Below are positions 15,959-24,333 of a stretch of DNA of 47,708 nt, one piece after another (the first letter of the stretch is position 1; every line of letters begins with the position of its first letter). This DNA comes from Collinsella aerofaciens. GTDB lineage: Bacteria > Actinomycetota > Coriobacteriia > Coriobacteriales > Coriobacteriaceae. The position numbers were made by a program, and so were the translations under genes. The stretch covers positions 1 through 47,708 of the forward strand of contig NZ_JAQLDU010000016.1 of NCBI RefSeq assembly GCF_028209625.1. The letters are read 5' to 3'. The notes under the pieces were generated by a model. The model saw only the letters and a program-made list of their open reading frames with translations. It was not told where the DNA came from and did not search any database.

Positions 15959-16921
15959 ATGCACGAGAACGACTTTTTTAACGAGGACCTGCTGTGCGCA
16001 CTTGCTGGCGTTGCCGGCGAGGACAACGTGTTGATGAGCGAGCCCATGCGCGAGCACACCACGCTTAAGATCGGCGGCCCGGCCGACGTCTTTGTCACGC
16101 CCGATACTGAGCAGGGCCTCGTCGCCACGCTCGATACCTGCTATCGCTGCGACCTGCCGCTTACCATCGTGGGCAACGGCTCCGACCTGCTCGTCGGCGA
16201 CAAGGGCATCCGTGGCGTCGTCGTGGCGCTGGGCGAAGGCCTCTCCGACATTACGGTCGACGGCACGCACGTCACGGCGGCGGCCGGCGCCTTGCTTTCC
16301 GATGTCGCCGCGGCGGCAGCCGAGGCCGGTCTCACCGGCATGGAGCCCATCTCGGGCATCCCCGGATCGGTCGGCGGCGCCTGCTACATGAACGCCGGTG
16401 CCTACGGTGCCTGCATGGCCGATGTGCTGGAGTCCGTGCGCGTCTACAAACCCGCTCGCCAGCTCGACGACGGCACCCGCGGCAGCGGCAACATCATCGA
16501 GTTCGATGTCGACGAGCTCAACCTGGGCTATCGCAAGAGCCGCATTGCCGACGACGGTTTCATCGTGCTTTCGGCCACTTTCAATCTCGCCCCGGGCAAC
16601 GCCGCGATGATCAAGGCCGACATGGACGACTACCGTCAGCGTCGCGAGGACAAGCAACCGCTCGACATGCCGAGTGCCGGCTCCACCTTCAAGCGCCCCG
16701 AGGGTTACTTTGCCGGCAAGCTCATCATGGATGCCGGCCTGCGAGGACACGCCGTTGGCGGCGCGCAGGTAAGCGAAAAGCACTGCGGCTTTATCGTCAA
16801 CGCCGACCACGCCACCGCCGCCGACGTCGACGAACTCATCCGCGACATCCAAGCCAAAGTCAAAGAGCAGTTCGACGTAGACCTAGAACCCGAAGTCCAC
16901 CGAGTAGGCGAATTTTTATAA
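15959..16921 (+). CDS. murB: UDP-N-acetylenolpyruvoylglucosamine reductase
   Basis: 320-residue FAD enzyme that reduces UDP-GlcNAc-enolpyruvate to UDP-MurNAc in peptidoglycan synthesis. The FAD-binding segments HTTLKIGGPADVFV, IVGNGSDLLVGD and GMEPISGIPGSVGGACYMNA are clear. GSTFKRPEG carries the catalytic Ser, and the C-terminal EPEVHRVGEF ends with the family Glu. The start ATG at 15959 follows AAGGCGG; an earlier ATG at 15914 lacks a binding site. It is transcribed divergently from the LacI gene across 183 bp. A -10 TATATT is visible near 15910. Confidence 0.95.
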   Translation: MHENDFFNEDLLCALAGVAGEDNVLMSEPMREHTTLKIGGPADVFVTPDTEQGLVATLDTCYRCDLPLTIVGNGSDLLVGDKGIRGVVVALGEGLSDITVDGTHVTAAAGALLSDVAAAAAEAGLTGMEPISGIPGSVGGACYMNAGAYGACMADVLESVRVYKPARQLDDGTRGSGNIIEFDVDELNLGYRKSRIADDGFIVLSATFNLAPGNAAMIKADMDDYRQRREDKQPLDMPSAGSTFKRPEGYFAGKLIMDAGLRGHAVGGAQVSEKHCGFIVNADHATAADVDELIRDIQAKVKEQFDVDLEPEVHRVGEFL

Positions 16922-16924
16922 AAA

Positions 16925-16946
16925 GAAGGCCCCGAAAGGGGCCTTC
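16925..16946. terminator. murB terminator hairpin
   Basis: GAAGGCCCC-GAAA-GGGGCCTTC, 9-bp stem with a stable tetraloop, three bases after the murB stop. The T-rich tract is stronger on the minus strand (CTTTTTATAA), so it may act in both directions. Confidence 0.8.
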
Positions 16947-16998
16947 ACCATATTTATTCAGATAACCCAGTCCGGTGTGTCGCGCCCCGAACCCGAGA

Positions 16999-17134
16999 GG
17001 GCCGCGTGCCCGCCCGCAATATATTTGATTGATCGCGAGTTCCGCACGCAAAGAAGGCCACTTAATGTGGCCTTCGTCTTGCGTAGGACTGCCCGAGCAG
17101 GCAATCAAATATATTGCGGGCGGGCACGCGGCCC
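16999..17134 (+). repeat. Large palindromic element, copy 1 (33-bp perfect arms, 70-nt core)
   Basis: Arms 16999-17031 and 17102-17134 are perfectly complementary over 33 bp. The core 17032-17101 starts ATCGCGAGTTCCGCACG and ends GAGCAGG. Inside it, GAAGGCCAC-TTAAT-GTGGCCTTC forms a hairpin extended by an ACGCAA/TTGCGT pair. The other copies share the core but have entirely different arms. The element lies 8 bp beyond the stop codon of the minus-strand gene ending at 17143. Confidence 0.9.
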
Positions 17135-17142
17135 CGTCGGCT

Positions 17143-18348
17143 TTACGACAGCGCAATACCGCCGAGCCAGCCCCAACGCACGCCAGAGCCAGTGCCATAG
17201 AAGCTAATAAACGAATCAAGCGACTTAGACGTAATGGCGCCCTCATTGCTCATGACGATGCCGCCGCCAACATAGATGCCCACGTGGCCATAGATCAGAC
17301 CCGGCATGCCGGTGCCGCTATGCGATGAGTCGGCCACGATCATGCCCACCTGCAGCGCCGAGCGGTCGGAGCTATAGCACCATGCGTTAAACATATCGCA
17401 CGCGTTACCGCCAAAGTAGCCAACGCCGGCGTTACGGAAGACATTGGTAACCCACGCCGCGCACCAGTTCTGACCCGGCGAAGGCGTGGAGTAGCACGCG
17501 TTGACGACGGCCTGCTGTTTGCCCGAGCCGGCATTCTGTTGCGGGGTTCCGGGCGCATACGATCCGCCACCCGAGCTTGAACCACCCGAGTAGGAATTGT
17601 TCTTGTTCGCGGCAGCCGCGGCAGCGGCAGCCTTCCTAGCGGCCTCCTCAGCCTGGGCGGCAGCGATGATCTCGGAATCGCGCTGAGCCATGAGCTCCTT
17701 GACGTCGTCGGAAAGACCGTTCAGCACGGTCTGGACTTCTTGCTGCTTGGCATGCATGTCCTGCATCTGGGCAGTCTGCTGGTCCTTGAGCTTCTCTAAG
17801 TCGGCCTTCTGCGACTCGAGCTCGGTCTTTTGCGCATCGAGCTCTTCCTGGATGGTCTGAATGTCCTCGATGGCGTCGCGGTCGCTCTTGTTGATCTTCT
17901 CAACGTAATGCGCGTTGGCGACGAGTTCCTCAAACGAGCCAGAGGCCAGCAGCAGCGACAGGATGTTCGTGCCGCCGGACTTGTAGCTGGCGGCCACGCG
18001 ATCGGAAAGGTCGTTGCGCTTCTTCTTGAGCTCGGCCTTCTTTTCATCGATCTGGGCCTGCGTGTCGTCAATCTTGCCCTGGACATTCTCGATGTCGTTG
18101 AGGGTCTGGGCATTCTTGTTGGCCAGCGCCGCATACTCATTTGCGATGCTGTCGAGCTGGGCCTGAACCTCGTCGAGCTGGGCCTGGGCGGCATTCAGTT
18201 TATCGGTGGTTTCTTTGGAAGCCTCCGCCGCATGGGCGCGAGCGGGCAGGCCAAAAAGAACTGCCGCAGAAGCGGCGCCGAACAGGGCCTTGAGGGCAGT
18301 GCGGCGCGAGAGCTCCTGGGAAAGGATGGAATCGCTGTTTGGTGACAT
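17143..18348 (-). CDS. Secreted coiled-coil peptidoglycan hydrolase, PcsB-like (CHAP/NlpC-type)
   Basis: 401 residues. A twin-arginine-like signal (SRRTALKALFGAASAAVLFG ending ARAHAA, ~residues 15-42) suggests Tat export. A long coiled coil (~45-230) is rich in Gln, Glu and Lys heptads (DKLNAAQAQLDEVQAQLDSI), followed by an Ala- and Gly/Ser-rich linker. The C-terminal ~120 residues form a cysteine peptidase domain with Cys in NWCAAWVTNVF and His in YGHVGIYVGGG. This is the PcsB/SagA layout of cell-separation hydrolases. The start ATG at 18348 follows CGGAG. A large palindromic element follows the stop codon. Confidence 0.87.
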   Translation of the reverse strand: MSPNSDSILSQELSRRTALKALFGAASAAVLFGLPARAHAAEASKETTDKLNAAQAQLDEVQAQLDSIANEYAALANKNAQTLNDIENVQGKIDDTQAQIDEKKAELKKKRNDLSDRVAASYKSGGTNILSLLLASGSFEELVANAHYVEKINKSDRDAIEDIQTIQEELDAQKTELESQKADLEKLKDQQTAQMQDMHAKQQEVQTVLNGLSDDVKELMAQRDSEIIAAAQAEEAARKAAAAAAAANKNNSYSGGSSSGGGSYAPGTPQQNAGSGKQQAVVNACYSTPSPGQNWCAAWVTNVFRNAGVGYFGGNACDMFNAWCYSSDRSALQVGMIVADSSHSGTGMPGLIYGHVGIYVGGGIVMSNEGAITSKSLDSFISFYGTGSGVRWGWLGGIALS

Positions 18349-18409
18349 ATGTACTCCGTTACATGCTTATTTATATGTCGCTCAACTCATACATATTAGC
18401 GTACATATG
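18345..18409 (-). promoter_or_regulatory. Inverted repeat in the promoter region of the hydrolase gene
   Basis: ACATATGTAC (18345-18354) overlaps the start codon region. It is mirrored by GTACATATG (18401-18409), separated by 46 bp rich in ATAT steps. This could be a regulator binding pair. No consensus -35/-10 can be assigned with certainty. Confidence 0.3.
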
Positions 18410-18571
18410 GCGCGTCCCAACGATTTCCACGAACGGCAGGAAACTGCAAGGTCGGCGGCTCGTAAGCAAATACCAAAGATCAGGTTATGCGTACGCAAGC
18501 TCTGTTATGAGTACGTTAACATAATCCTCTGCTTTTCCTACAGCGCACGATTTGGGCGTCCCTGCCTGCGC

Positions 18572-18577
18572 TATACT
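18572..18577 (+). promoter_or_regulatory. galE -10 element
   Basis: TATACT, 38 bp before the galE start; the upstream TTTGGGC region is a poor -35. The RBS GATAGGAGACTAC immediately precedes the start. Confidence 0.4.
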
Positions 18578-18614
18578 CCCCTGAAGAAGTGTTCCTGATT
18601 CGATAGGAGACTAC

Positions 18615-19676
18615 ATGTCCAAAGCACTCGACCCCAAAGACACCTGCGTCCTCGTTACCGGTGGCGCCGGCTTTATCGGCTCGCACACCGTCGTTCAGCT
18701 GCTCGAGGGTGGCTACCAGGTCGTCATCGTCGATGATCTCTCCAACTCCAGCGCCGTCGCCGTCGACCGCGTCAAGACCATCGTGGGCGACGAGGCCGCC
18801 AAGAACCTCACCTTCTACGAGGCCAACGTGCTCGACCGCGATGCGATGAACAAGATCTTCGATACCCATCAGATCGACCGCGTCATCCACTTTGCCGGCT
18901 TTAAGGCCGTCGGCGAGTCGGTGAGCAAGCCCGTCGAGTACTACCACAACAACATCGAGAACACCCTGGTGCTCATCGACGTCATGCGCAGCCATGGCTG
19001 CAAGTCCATCATCTTCTCGAGCTCCTCGACCGTCTACGGCGACCCGGACAACCCGCCCGTCACCGAGGAGGATCCTAAGAAGCCCGCGACCAACCCCTAT
19101 GGTTGGACCAAGTGGATGATCGAGCAGATCCTTATGGACGTCCACACCGCCGACCCCGAGTGGGACGTCGTGCTGCTCCGTTACTTCAACCCCATCGGCG
19201 CTCATCCGTCGGGCCTGATCGGCGAGGACCCCAAGGGCATCCCCAACAACCTGGTGCCCTATGTCGCCCAGGTAGCCGTGGGCAAGCTCGAGGCCGTTCA
19301 GGTCTTTGGCAACGACTACCCCACCCCCGACGGCACCGGCGTGCGCGACTACATCCACGTGTGCGATCTGGCCTCTGGTCACGTTGCCGCCCTTAACTGG
19401 ATGAACGGCAAGACCGGCGTCGAGATCTTTAACCTGGGCACCGGCACCGGCACCTCGGTACTCGAGGTCGTCGCTGCTTTCTCCAAGGCCTGCGGCAAGG
19501 AGCTGCCCTATGTGATCCGCGAGCGCCGCGCCGGCGACATCGCCGCCAACTGGTGCGATGCCTCCAAGGCCGAGCGCATGATGGGCTGGAAGGCCCAGTA
19601 CGACATCGCGGACATGTGCCGCGATAGCTGGAACTGGCAGAGCCACAACCCCAACGGCTTCGCCGACGCCGAGTAG
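18615..19676 (+). CDS. galE: UDP-glucose 4-epimerase
   Basis: 353-residue NAD-dependent epimerase interconverting UDP-glucose and UDP-galactose. The Rossmann motif VLVTGGAGFIGSHTVVQLLE begins near residue 12. The catalytic Ser/Tyr/Lys set is seen in FSSSSTVYGDP and NPYGWTKWM (YxxxK). VRDYIHVCDLASGHVAAL and VFNLGTG-like sequence (IFNLGTGTGTSVLEVV) complete the GalE signature. The start ATG at 18615 follows AGGAGACTAC. It stands alone with its own terminator, between the hydrolase gene and the alpha-glucan genes. Confidence 0.96.
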   Translation: MSKALDPKDTCVLVTGGAGFIGSHTVVQLLEGGYQVVIVDDLSNSSAVAVDRVKTIVGDEAAKNLTFYEANVLDRDAMNKIFDTHQIDRVIHFAGFKAVGESVSKPVEYYHNNIENTLVLIDVMRSHGCKSIIFSSSSTVYGDPDNPPVTEEDPKKPATNPYGWTKWMIEQILMDVHTADPEWDVVLLRYFNPIGAHPSGLIGEDPKGIPNNLVPYVAQVAVGKLEAVQVFGNDYPTPDGTGVRDYIHVCDLASGHVAALNWMNGKTGVEIFNLGTGTGTSVLEVVAAFSKACGKELPYVIRERRAGDIAANWCDASKAERMMGWKAQYDIADMCRDSWNWQSHNPNGFADAE

Positions 19677-19698
19677 CAAAAACCTACATACCGTTCTT

Positions 19699-19733
19699 GC
19701 CCCGATCTCACGTTGTGAGGTCGGGGCTTTTTT
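19699..19733 (+). terminator. galE terminator
   Basis: A 13-bp stem (one G-T pair; 19699-19711 with 19715-19727) is followed by TTTTTT. It lies 22 bp after the stop. Confidence 0.93.
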
Positions 19734-19744
19734 CATGGCATGTA

Positions 19745-19812
19745 GCCATTCGCCGAAAATCGACCAACTTTTTTATCTTGCCTGTACATGTTTAAACAAC
19801 GTGTTTTACAAT
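19745..19812 (+). promoter_or_regulatory. malQ-glgP promoter
   Basis: -10 TACAAT at 19807-19812 with no convincing -35. A degenerate upstream activator-type element GCCATTCGCCGA (19745-19756) ends exactly 50 bp upstream of the -10. The TTTAAAC palindrome in ATGTTTAAACAAC (19788-19800) lies in the -35/-10 spacer and matches boxes near the TreR-like regulator gene at 29006-29725, suggesting repression by it. Confidence 0.55.
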
Positions 19813-19897
19813 AGGCGTATCGAATCAGAACATCGGAGGCGGACTGCACACCCATCGGCAGGCCGACCCCACAACAAGAAGGTTGGTGAGCGCATTC

Positions 19898-21403
19898 ATG
19901 GAGCGTGCAAGCGGCGTCCTCATGCCCGTCTCATCTCTGCCCGGACCATACGGAATCGGCGGCTTTGGCTGGAATGCCTACGACTTCGTCGATTTTCTCG
20001 CCTCGTGCAAACAACATTACTGGCAGATTCTGCCCCTTACGACGACCAGCTATGGCGATTCGCCTTATCAGTCGTTCTCGGCCCGCGCAGGCAACCCCAA
20101 CTTTATCGACTTTGCCGAGCTTATCGAGGCAGGGTATCTGGAGCAGCGCGATATCGATGGCGTGTATCTGGGATCCGACCCCAGCAATGTCGACTACGGT
20201 GCTATCTTTGGCGGCCGCCGTCAGATTCTCGACCGCGCCGCCGAGCGCTTTGCTGCCGACAAGCCGGCCGATTTCGATGACTTTATCCAGGCCAACGAGG
20301 ACTGGCTCATCCCCTACTGTGAGTTCATGACCGTCAAAGAGGAGTGCGGTCTCAAGGCGTTTTGGGAGTGGCCCGCGGAGCTCCGCACCCGCGGCGAGGC
20401 TTCCGCCAAGGTCTGCGCCGACCATCCGGCGCGTATGCTCTACCACCAGATGACGCAGTACTTCTTCGATCGCCAGTGGAGCCGCCTCAAGGCCTATGCC
20501 AACGAGCGCGACATTCTCATCATCGGCGACCTGCCCATCTATGTCTCGCGTGACTCCGTCGAGATGTGGGCGACACCTGAGCTCTTTAAGATCGACGCCG
20601 CCGGCAATCCCGTGAGCGTCGCCGGCACGCCGCCCGACCAGTTCTCGGCCACCGGCCAGTACTGGGGCAACCCCATCTACGACTGGGACGCCATGGAGGC
20701 CGACGGCTTCTCCTGGTGGGAGGGCCGCATTCGCGCCGCCCTCGACATGTACGACGTCATCCGCCTGGATCACTTCCGCGGCTTCGAGGCCTATTGGGAG
20801 GTGCCGTTCTCCTCGCCTGATTCGTCCTACGGTTCGTGGACGCAGGGTCCAGGCCTCAAGCTCTTCAAGACACTCGAGGAAAAGCTCGGCACGCTGCCCA
20901 TCATCGCCGAGGACCTGGGCTTCCTCACCCCCGGCGTCATCGATATGCGCGACAACTCGGGCTTCCCCGGCATGAAGATCCTGCAGTTTGCCTTTGAGGG
21001 CACCAACTCGTACTACCTGCCGCACAACTACATTGCCAACACCGTCGCCTACGTGGGCACTCACGACAACGAGACGGCACGCGGCTGGTTTGAAGGAACG
21101 GCTACCCCGCGTCAGCGCGAGCAGACAGCCCTGTACACCCATCAGCAGGCCGGCGAACCCATCGCCGACGCGCTCAACCGAACCATCGCGGCCAGCGTGA
21201 GCGACACGTGCATCTACACCATGCAGGACCTGCTCAACTTGGGCAACGAGGCGCGCATCAACACCCCTGCCACGCTGGGCGGCAACTGGACCTGGCGCAT
21301 GCTCGACGGCGCCATCACCCGCGAGCTCGAGCACAAACTCACCGACTGGACCGAGACCTACTTCCGCATCCCGTCGGAAGCCGAAATCGAGCTTCCTCAA
21401 TAG
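19898..21403 (+). CDS. malQ: 4-alpha-glucanotransferase (amylomaltase, GH77)
   Basis: 501-residue cytoplasmic enzyme that transfers maltooligosaccharide units and releases glucose. It opens with ASGVLMPVSSLPGPYGIGGF and carries the GH77 motifs: ARAGNPNFIDF, VIRLDHFRGFEAYWEVP (nucleophile Asp), IAEDLGFLTPGV (acid/base Glu) and VGTHDNETARGW. ATG 19898 is chosen; TTG 19883 and GTG 19886 are possible alternatives. It lies 128 bp upstream of glgP with a hairpin between. Together they convert maltodextrin imported by the ABC system into glucose and glucose-1-phosphate. Confidence 0.95.
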   Translation: MERASGVLMPVSSLPGPYGIGGFGWNAYDFVDFLASCKQHYWQILPLTTTSYGDSPYQSFSARAGNPNFIDFAELIEAGYLEQRDIDGVYLGSDPSNVDYGAIFGGRRQILDRAAERFAADKPADFDDFIQANEDWLIPYCEFMTVKEECGLKAFWEWPAELRTRGEASAKVCADHPARMLYHQMTQYFFDRQWSRLKAYANERDILIIGDLPIYVSRDSVEMWATPELFKIDAAGNPVSVAGTPPDQFSATGQYWGNPIYDWDAMEADGFSWWEGRIRAALDMYDVIRLDHFRGFEAYWEVPFSSPDSSYGSWTQGPGLKLFKTLEEKLGTLPIIAEDLGFLTPGVIDMRDNSGFPGMKILQFAFEGTNSYYLPHNYIANTVAYVGTHDNETARGWFEGTATPRQREQTALYTHQQAGEPIADALNRTIAASVSDTCIYTMQDLLNLGNEARINTPATLGGNWTWRMLDGAITRELEHKLTDWTETYFRIPSEAEIELPQ

Positions 21404-21450
21404 GAGCTACCGCGCCCGACCCCTCCCCACCGTGCGGACGCGCTTGCTTA

Positions 21451-21486
21451 CCCGCGCGAGGCCACCCCAATCCCCTCGCGCGGGCT
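21451..21486 (+). terminator. Hairpin between malQ and glgP
   Basis: CCCGCGCGAGG (21451-21461) pairs perfectly with CCTCGCGCGGG (21474-21484), followed by CTTCTT. It is probably a partial terminator that tunes glgP relative to malQ, or else glgP has its own start in the short gap before 21532. Confidence 0.6.
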
Positions 21487-21531
21487 TCTTATGAATTGCA
21501 GACATGTAATCAACCCATTACAGGAGGAAAC

Positions 21532-23799
21532 ATGCCCCAAATTAACCTCATGGAACTCGCCGAGCAGTCTTTTGGCACCTCGCTCGAGCAGCTCGACGAC
21601 CGTCGCATTTACAAGCTGCTGGTCAAACTCGTGCAGGAGCGCTCCGCCGCCTGCCCGCTCAACAACGGCAAGAAAAAGCTCTATTACATTTCCGCCGAAT
21701 TTTTGATCGGCAAGCTGCTCATCAACAACATGATCGACCTCGGCATCTACGACGAGGTTAAGGACCAGCTCACCGCCGCAGGCCACGACCTCAACAAGAT
21801 CGAGGAGTTCGAGGTCGAGCCGTCGCTCGGCAACGGCGGCCTGGGCCGCCTGGCCGCATGCTTCCTGGATTCCATCGCCACGCTGGGCTTGACCGGCGAT
21901 GGCGTGGGCCTCAACTATCACTACGGCCTGTTCCGTCAGCGCTTTGTCGACAACCAGCAGAAGGCCGTCCCCGACGAGTGGCTCGGTGAGCAGGACATCC
22001 TAGTCGACGACGACCGCTCCTACACCGTCGAGTTCGGCGATTTTGCCGTTACCTCCAAGCTCGTCAACATCGATGTGCCCGGTTACGGCCAGCCCACCAA
22101 GAACCGTCTGCGCCTGTTCGACCTGGCGAGCGTCGACGACGGCCTGGTCCCCGGCAGCTCCATCGACTTCGACAAGACCGAGATCGCCAAAAACCTCACC
22201 TTGTTCCTCTACCCCGACGATTCTGACGAGCAGGGCCGCCTGCTTCGCATCTACCAGGAATACTTCATGGTGAGCAACGCCGCCCAGCTCCTGATCGACG
22301 AGGCCATCGAGCGCGGCAGCAACCTGCACGATCTGGCCGACTACGCCGTGGTCCAAATTAACGACACGCACCCCACCATGGTCATCCCCGAGCTCATTCG
22401 CTTGCTCACCACCGAGCATGGCATCGAGTTTGACGAGGCCGTGACCATCGTACGCTCCATGGTCGCCTACACTAACCACACGATCCTTGCCGAGGCGCTC
22501 GAGAAGTGGCCGCTCGCCAGCCTGCAGAAGGTCTCCCCTGCCATCGCCGACATTATCGTCAAGCTCGATGAGATCGCGAAGGCCGAGCACGATGACCCGC
22601 GCGTCGCCGTCATCGACGAATACGACACCGTCCACATGGCCCACATGGACATCCACTTTGGCTTCTCCATCAACGGCGTAGCCGCCCTCCACACCAAGAT
22701 CCTGGAGGACACCGAGCTTCATCCGTTCTACGAGATCTATCCCGAGAAGTTCTCCAACAAGACCAACGGCATCACCTTCCGCCGCTGGATCCATGGGGCC
22801 AACCCCGCGCTCGCCAGCCTGCTCGACGATGTAATCGGCACCGACTGGCGCAGCACCGGCGATCTGAGCAAACTCGCCAAGTTCGCCGACGACAAGGACG
22901 TTCTTGAGCGCCTGGCCGCCACCAAGGTCGAGGCCAAAACCATCATGCGCGAGTTTATGGCGCTCGAACAGGGCGTGACGATCCCCTCCAACGCCATCAT
23001 CGATGTTCAGGTCAAGCGTATCCACGAGTACAAGCGCCAGCAGATGCTCGCGCTCTACATCATCTGGAAGTACCTCGACATCAAGAACGGTAACAAGCCC
23101 GAGCATCCCGTCACCATCATCTTTGGCGGCAAGGCAGCGCCTGCCTACACCATCGCTCAGGACATCATCCACCTGATCCTGACGCTGTCGCAGTGGATCG
23201 CAAACGACCCCGATGTGGCCCCCTACCTGCAGGTTGTCATGATCGAGAACTACAACGTCACCGCCGCCGAGCGCGTGATTCCCGCCGCCGACATCTCCGA
23301 GCAGATCAGCCTGGCCTCCAAGGAGGCGAGCGGCACCTCCAACATGAAGTTCATGCTCAACGGTGCCCTGACCCTGTGCACGCTCGACGGTGCCAATGTC
23401 GAGATCGCCGAGCTCGTGGGTGACGAGAACATCTACACCTTTGGTGCCTCGTCCAAGCAGGTCGAGCAGCTCTACGCCGACGGCACCTACAACGCCAGTG
23501 CGCTCTACCGCAAGCCCGGCATTAAACTGCTAGTGGACTTCATCACCAACCCGGCCTTTATGGCGACCGGCAACGCTGAGCGCCTGCAGCGCCTGCACGA
23601 CGACATTAAGGGTAAGGACTGGTTTATGGCCCTACTCGACATTGAGGAGTACATCCAGACCAAGGAGCGCGTGCTGGCCGACTACGAGGACCAGGACGCT
23701 TGGATGCGCAAGGCGCTGATCAACATCGCCAACGCCGGCACCTTCTCGTCCGACCGTACGATCTCCCAGTACAACGACGAGATCTGGCACCTGGACTAA
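21532..23799 (+). CDS. glgP: Glycogen/maltodextrin phosphorylase (GT35)
   Basis: 755-residue PLP enzyme releasing glucose-1-phosphate from alpha-1,4-glucans. Features seen: YYISAEFLIGKLLINNM, the active-site segment EPSLGNGGLGRLAACFLDS, VQINDTHPTMVIPELIR, RIHEYKRQQM, and the PLP-lysine motif KEASGTSNMKFMLNGALTL. The start ATG at 21532 is set by AGGAGGAAAC just before it; upstream in-frame sequence is the shifted 3' end of malQ. Length fits short bacterial maltodextrin-type phosphorylases that lack regulatory N-terminal extensions. Confidence 0.96.
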   Translation: MPQINLMELAEQSFGTSLEQLDDRRIYKLLVKLVQERSAACPLNNGKKKLYYISAEFLIGKLLINNMIDLGIYDEVKDQLTAAGHDLNKIEEFEVEPSLGNGGLGRLAACFLDSIATLGLTGDGVGLNYHYGLFRQRFVDNQQKAVPDEWLGEQDILVDDDRSYTVEFGDFAVTSKLVNIDVPGYGQPTKNRLRLFDLASVDDGLVPGSSIDFDKTEIAKNLTLFLYPDDSDEQGRLLRIYQEYFMVSNAAQLLIDEAIERGSNLHDLADYAVVQINDTHPTMVIPELIRLLTTEHGIEFDEAVTIVRSMVAYTNHTILAEALEKWPLASLQKVSPAIADIIVKLDEIAKAEHDDPRVAVIDEYDTVHMAHMDIHFGFSINGVAALHTKILEDTELHPFYEIYPEKFSNKTNGITFRRWIHGANPALASLLDDVIGTDWRSTGDLSKLAKFADDKDVLERLAATKVEAKTIMREFMALEQGVTIPSNAIIDVQVKRIHEYKRQQMLALYIIWKYLDIKNGNKPEHPVTIIFGGKAAPAYTIAQDIIHLILTLSQWIANDPDVAPYLQVVMIENYNVTAAERVIPAADISEQISLASKEASGTSNMKFMLNGALTLCTLDGANVEIAELVGDENIYTFGASSKQVEQLYADGTYNASALYRKPGIKLLVDFITNPAFMATGNAERLQRLHDDIKGKDWFMALLDIEEYIQTKERVLADYEDQDAWMRKALINIANAGTFSSDRTISQYNDEIWHLD

Positions 23800-23824
23800 C
23801 CCATTCCCCTTACCCATCCTCTTG

Positions 23825-23858
23825 AAAGCGGAGTCGTGGCAACACGGCTCCGCTTTTT
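23825..23858 (+). terminator. glgP terminator
   Basis: AAAGCGGAGTCGTG (23825-23838) pairs with CACGGCTCCGCTTT (23843-23856, one G-T pair) and is followed by TTTTT. It marks the right-hand limit of transcription entering the repeat array. Confidence 0.92.
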
Positions 23859-23898
23859 GTGTCCATATGCCGGCCTATGGTTTGTCTCGACCAAACAA

Positions 23899-24193
23899 TC
23901 TCGATCTGTAACACCTAACCGGCAAAATTGGGTCTATCTGTTACAGATCAAGACAAACAGAATTGTCCCGATGAACTGTCTCAATCTGTAACAGATAACC
24001 GCTGGAATCGGGTCTACCTGTTACAGAACGAGACAGACGGGCAAGGCTGCTAAAACAATCTCGATCTGTAACAGGTAGCTGCCGAAATCAGTCCTTCGTG
24101 TTACAGATTGAGATGAAAGGACAGACAGCTCGACACTGTCTCAATCTGTAACATCTAGGCCCAATTTGGCCCTCCTCCTGTTACAGATCAAGA
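23899..24193. repeat. Array of eight 15-nt repeats in strictly alternating orientation, 25-nt spacers
   Basis: Repeat R is TCTCRATCTGTAACA, at 23899, 23979, 24059 and 24139. Its reverse complement R' (TGTTACAGATCRAGA with small changes) is at 23939, 24019, 24099 and 24179. Every spacer is exactly 25 nt, giving a 40-nt step and an 80-nt R-R' period. Spacers inside R...R' pairs resemble each other loosely; those between pairs do not. The array fills the 534-bp gap between converging glgP and ABC-operon genes and lies between their terminators. It is not a CRISPR: orientation alternates and repeats are short. The layout is closest to REP/BIME clusters. Confidence 0.93.
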
Positions 24194-24226
24194 TAAGCTA
24201 ACAGATGGACAACCCCAACATAAAGA

Positions 24227-24265
24227 AAGGCTCCCCTCTCGCCTAGTGGACGGGAGGGGAGCCTT
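24227..24265 (-). terminator. Terminator of the sugar ABC operon
   Basis: AAGGCTCCCCTC (24227-24238) pairs perfectly with GAGGGGAGCCTT (24254-24265). On the minus strand it is followed by TCTTTATG. It lies about 70 bp after the ATPase stop. Confidence 0.88.
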
Positions 24266-24333
24266 ATATGTGACCGCGGCAAAAGGATGGCAATACCGCA
24301 GTCGCCCAAAGGGAGGGCCTGGATGCACCGGGC

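Noticed and set aside
16999..17134. Intrinsic terminators as explanation of the large palindromes
   Set aside because: Arms of 33-42 bp with a 70-nt structured core and no U-run do not fit rho-independent terminators.
23899..24193. CRISPR array
   Set aside because: Spacing is regular, but repeats are only 15 nt, strictly alternate in orientation, and spacers within pairs resemble each other. No cas genes are present.
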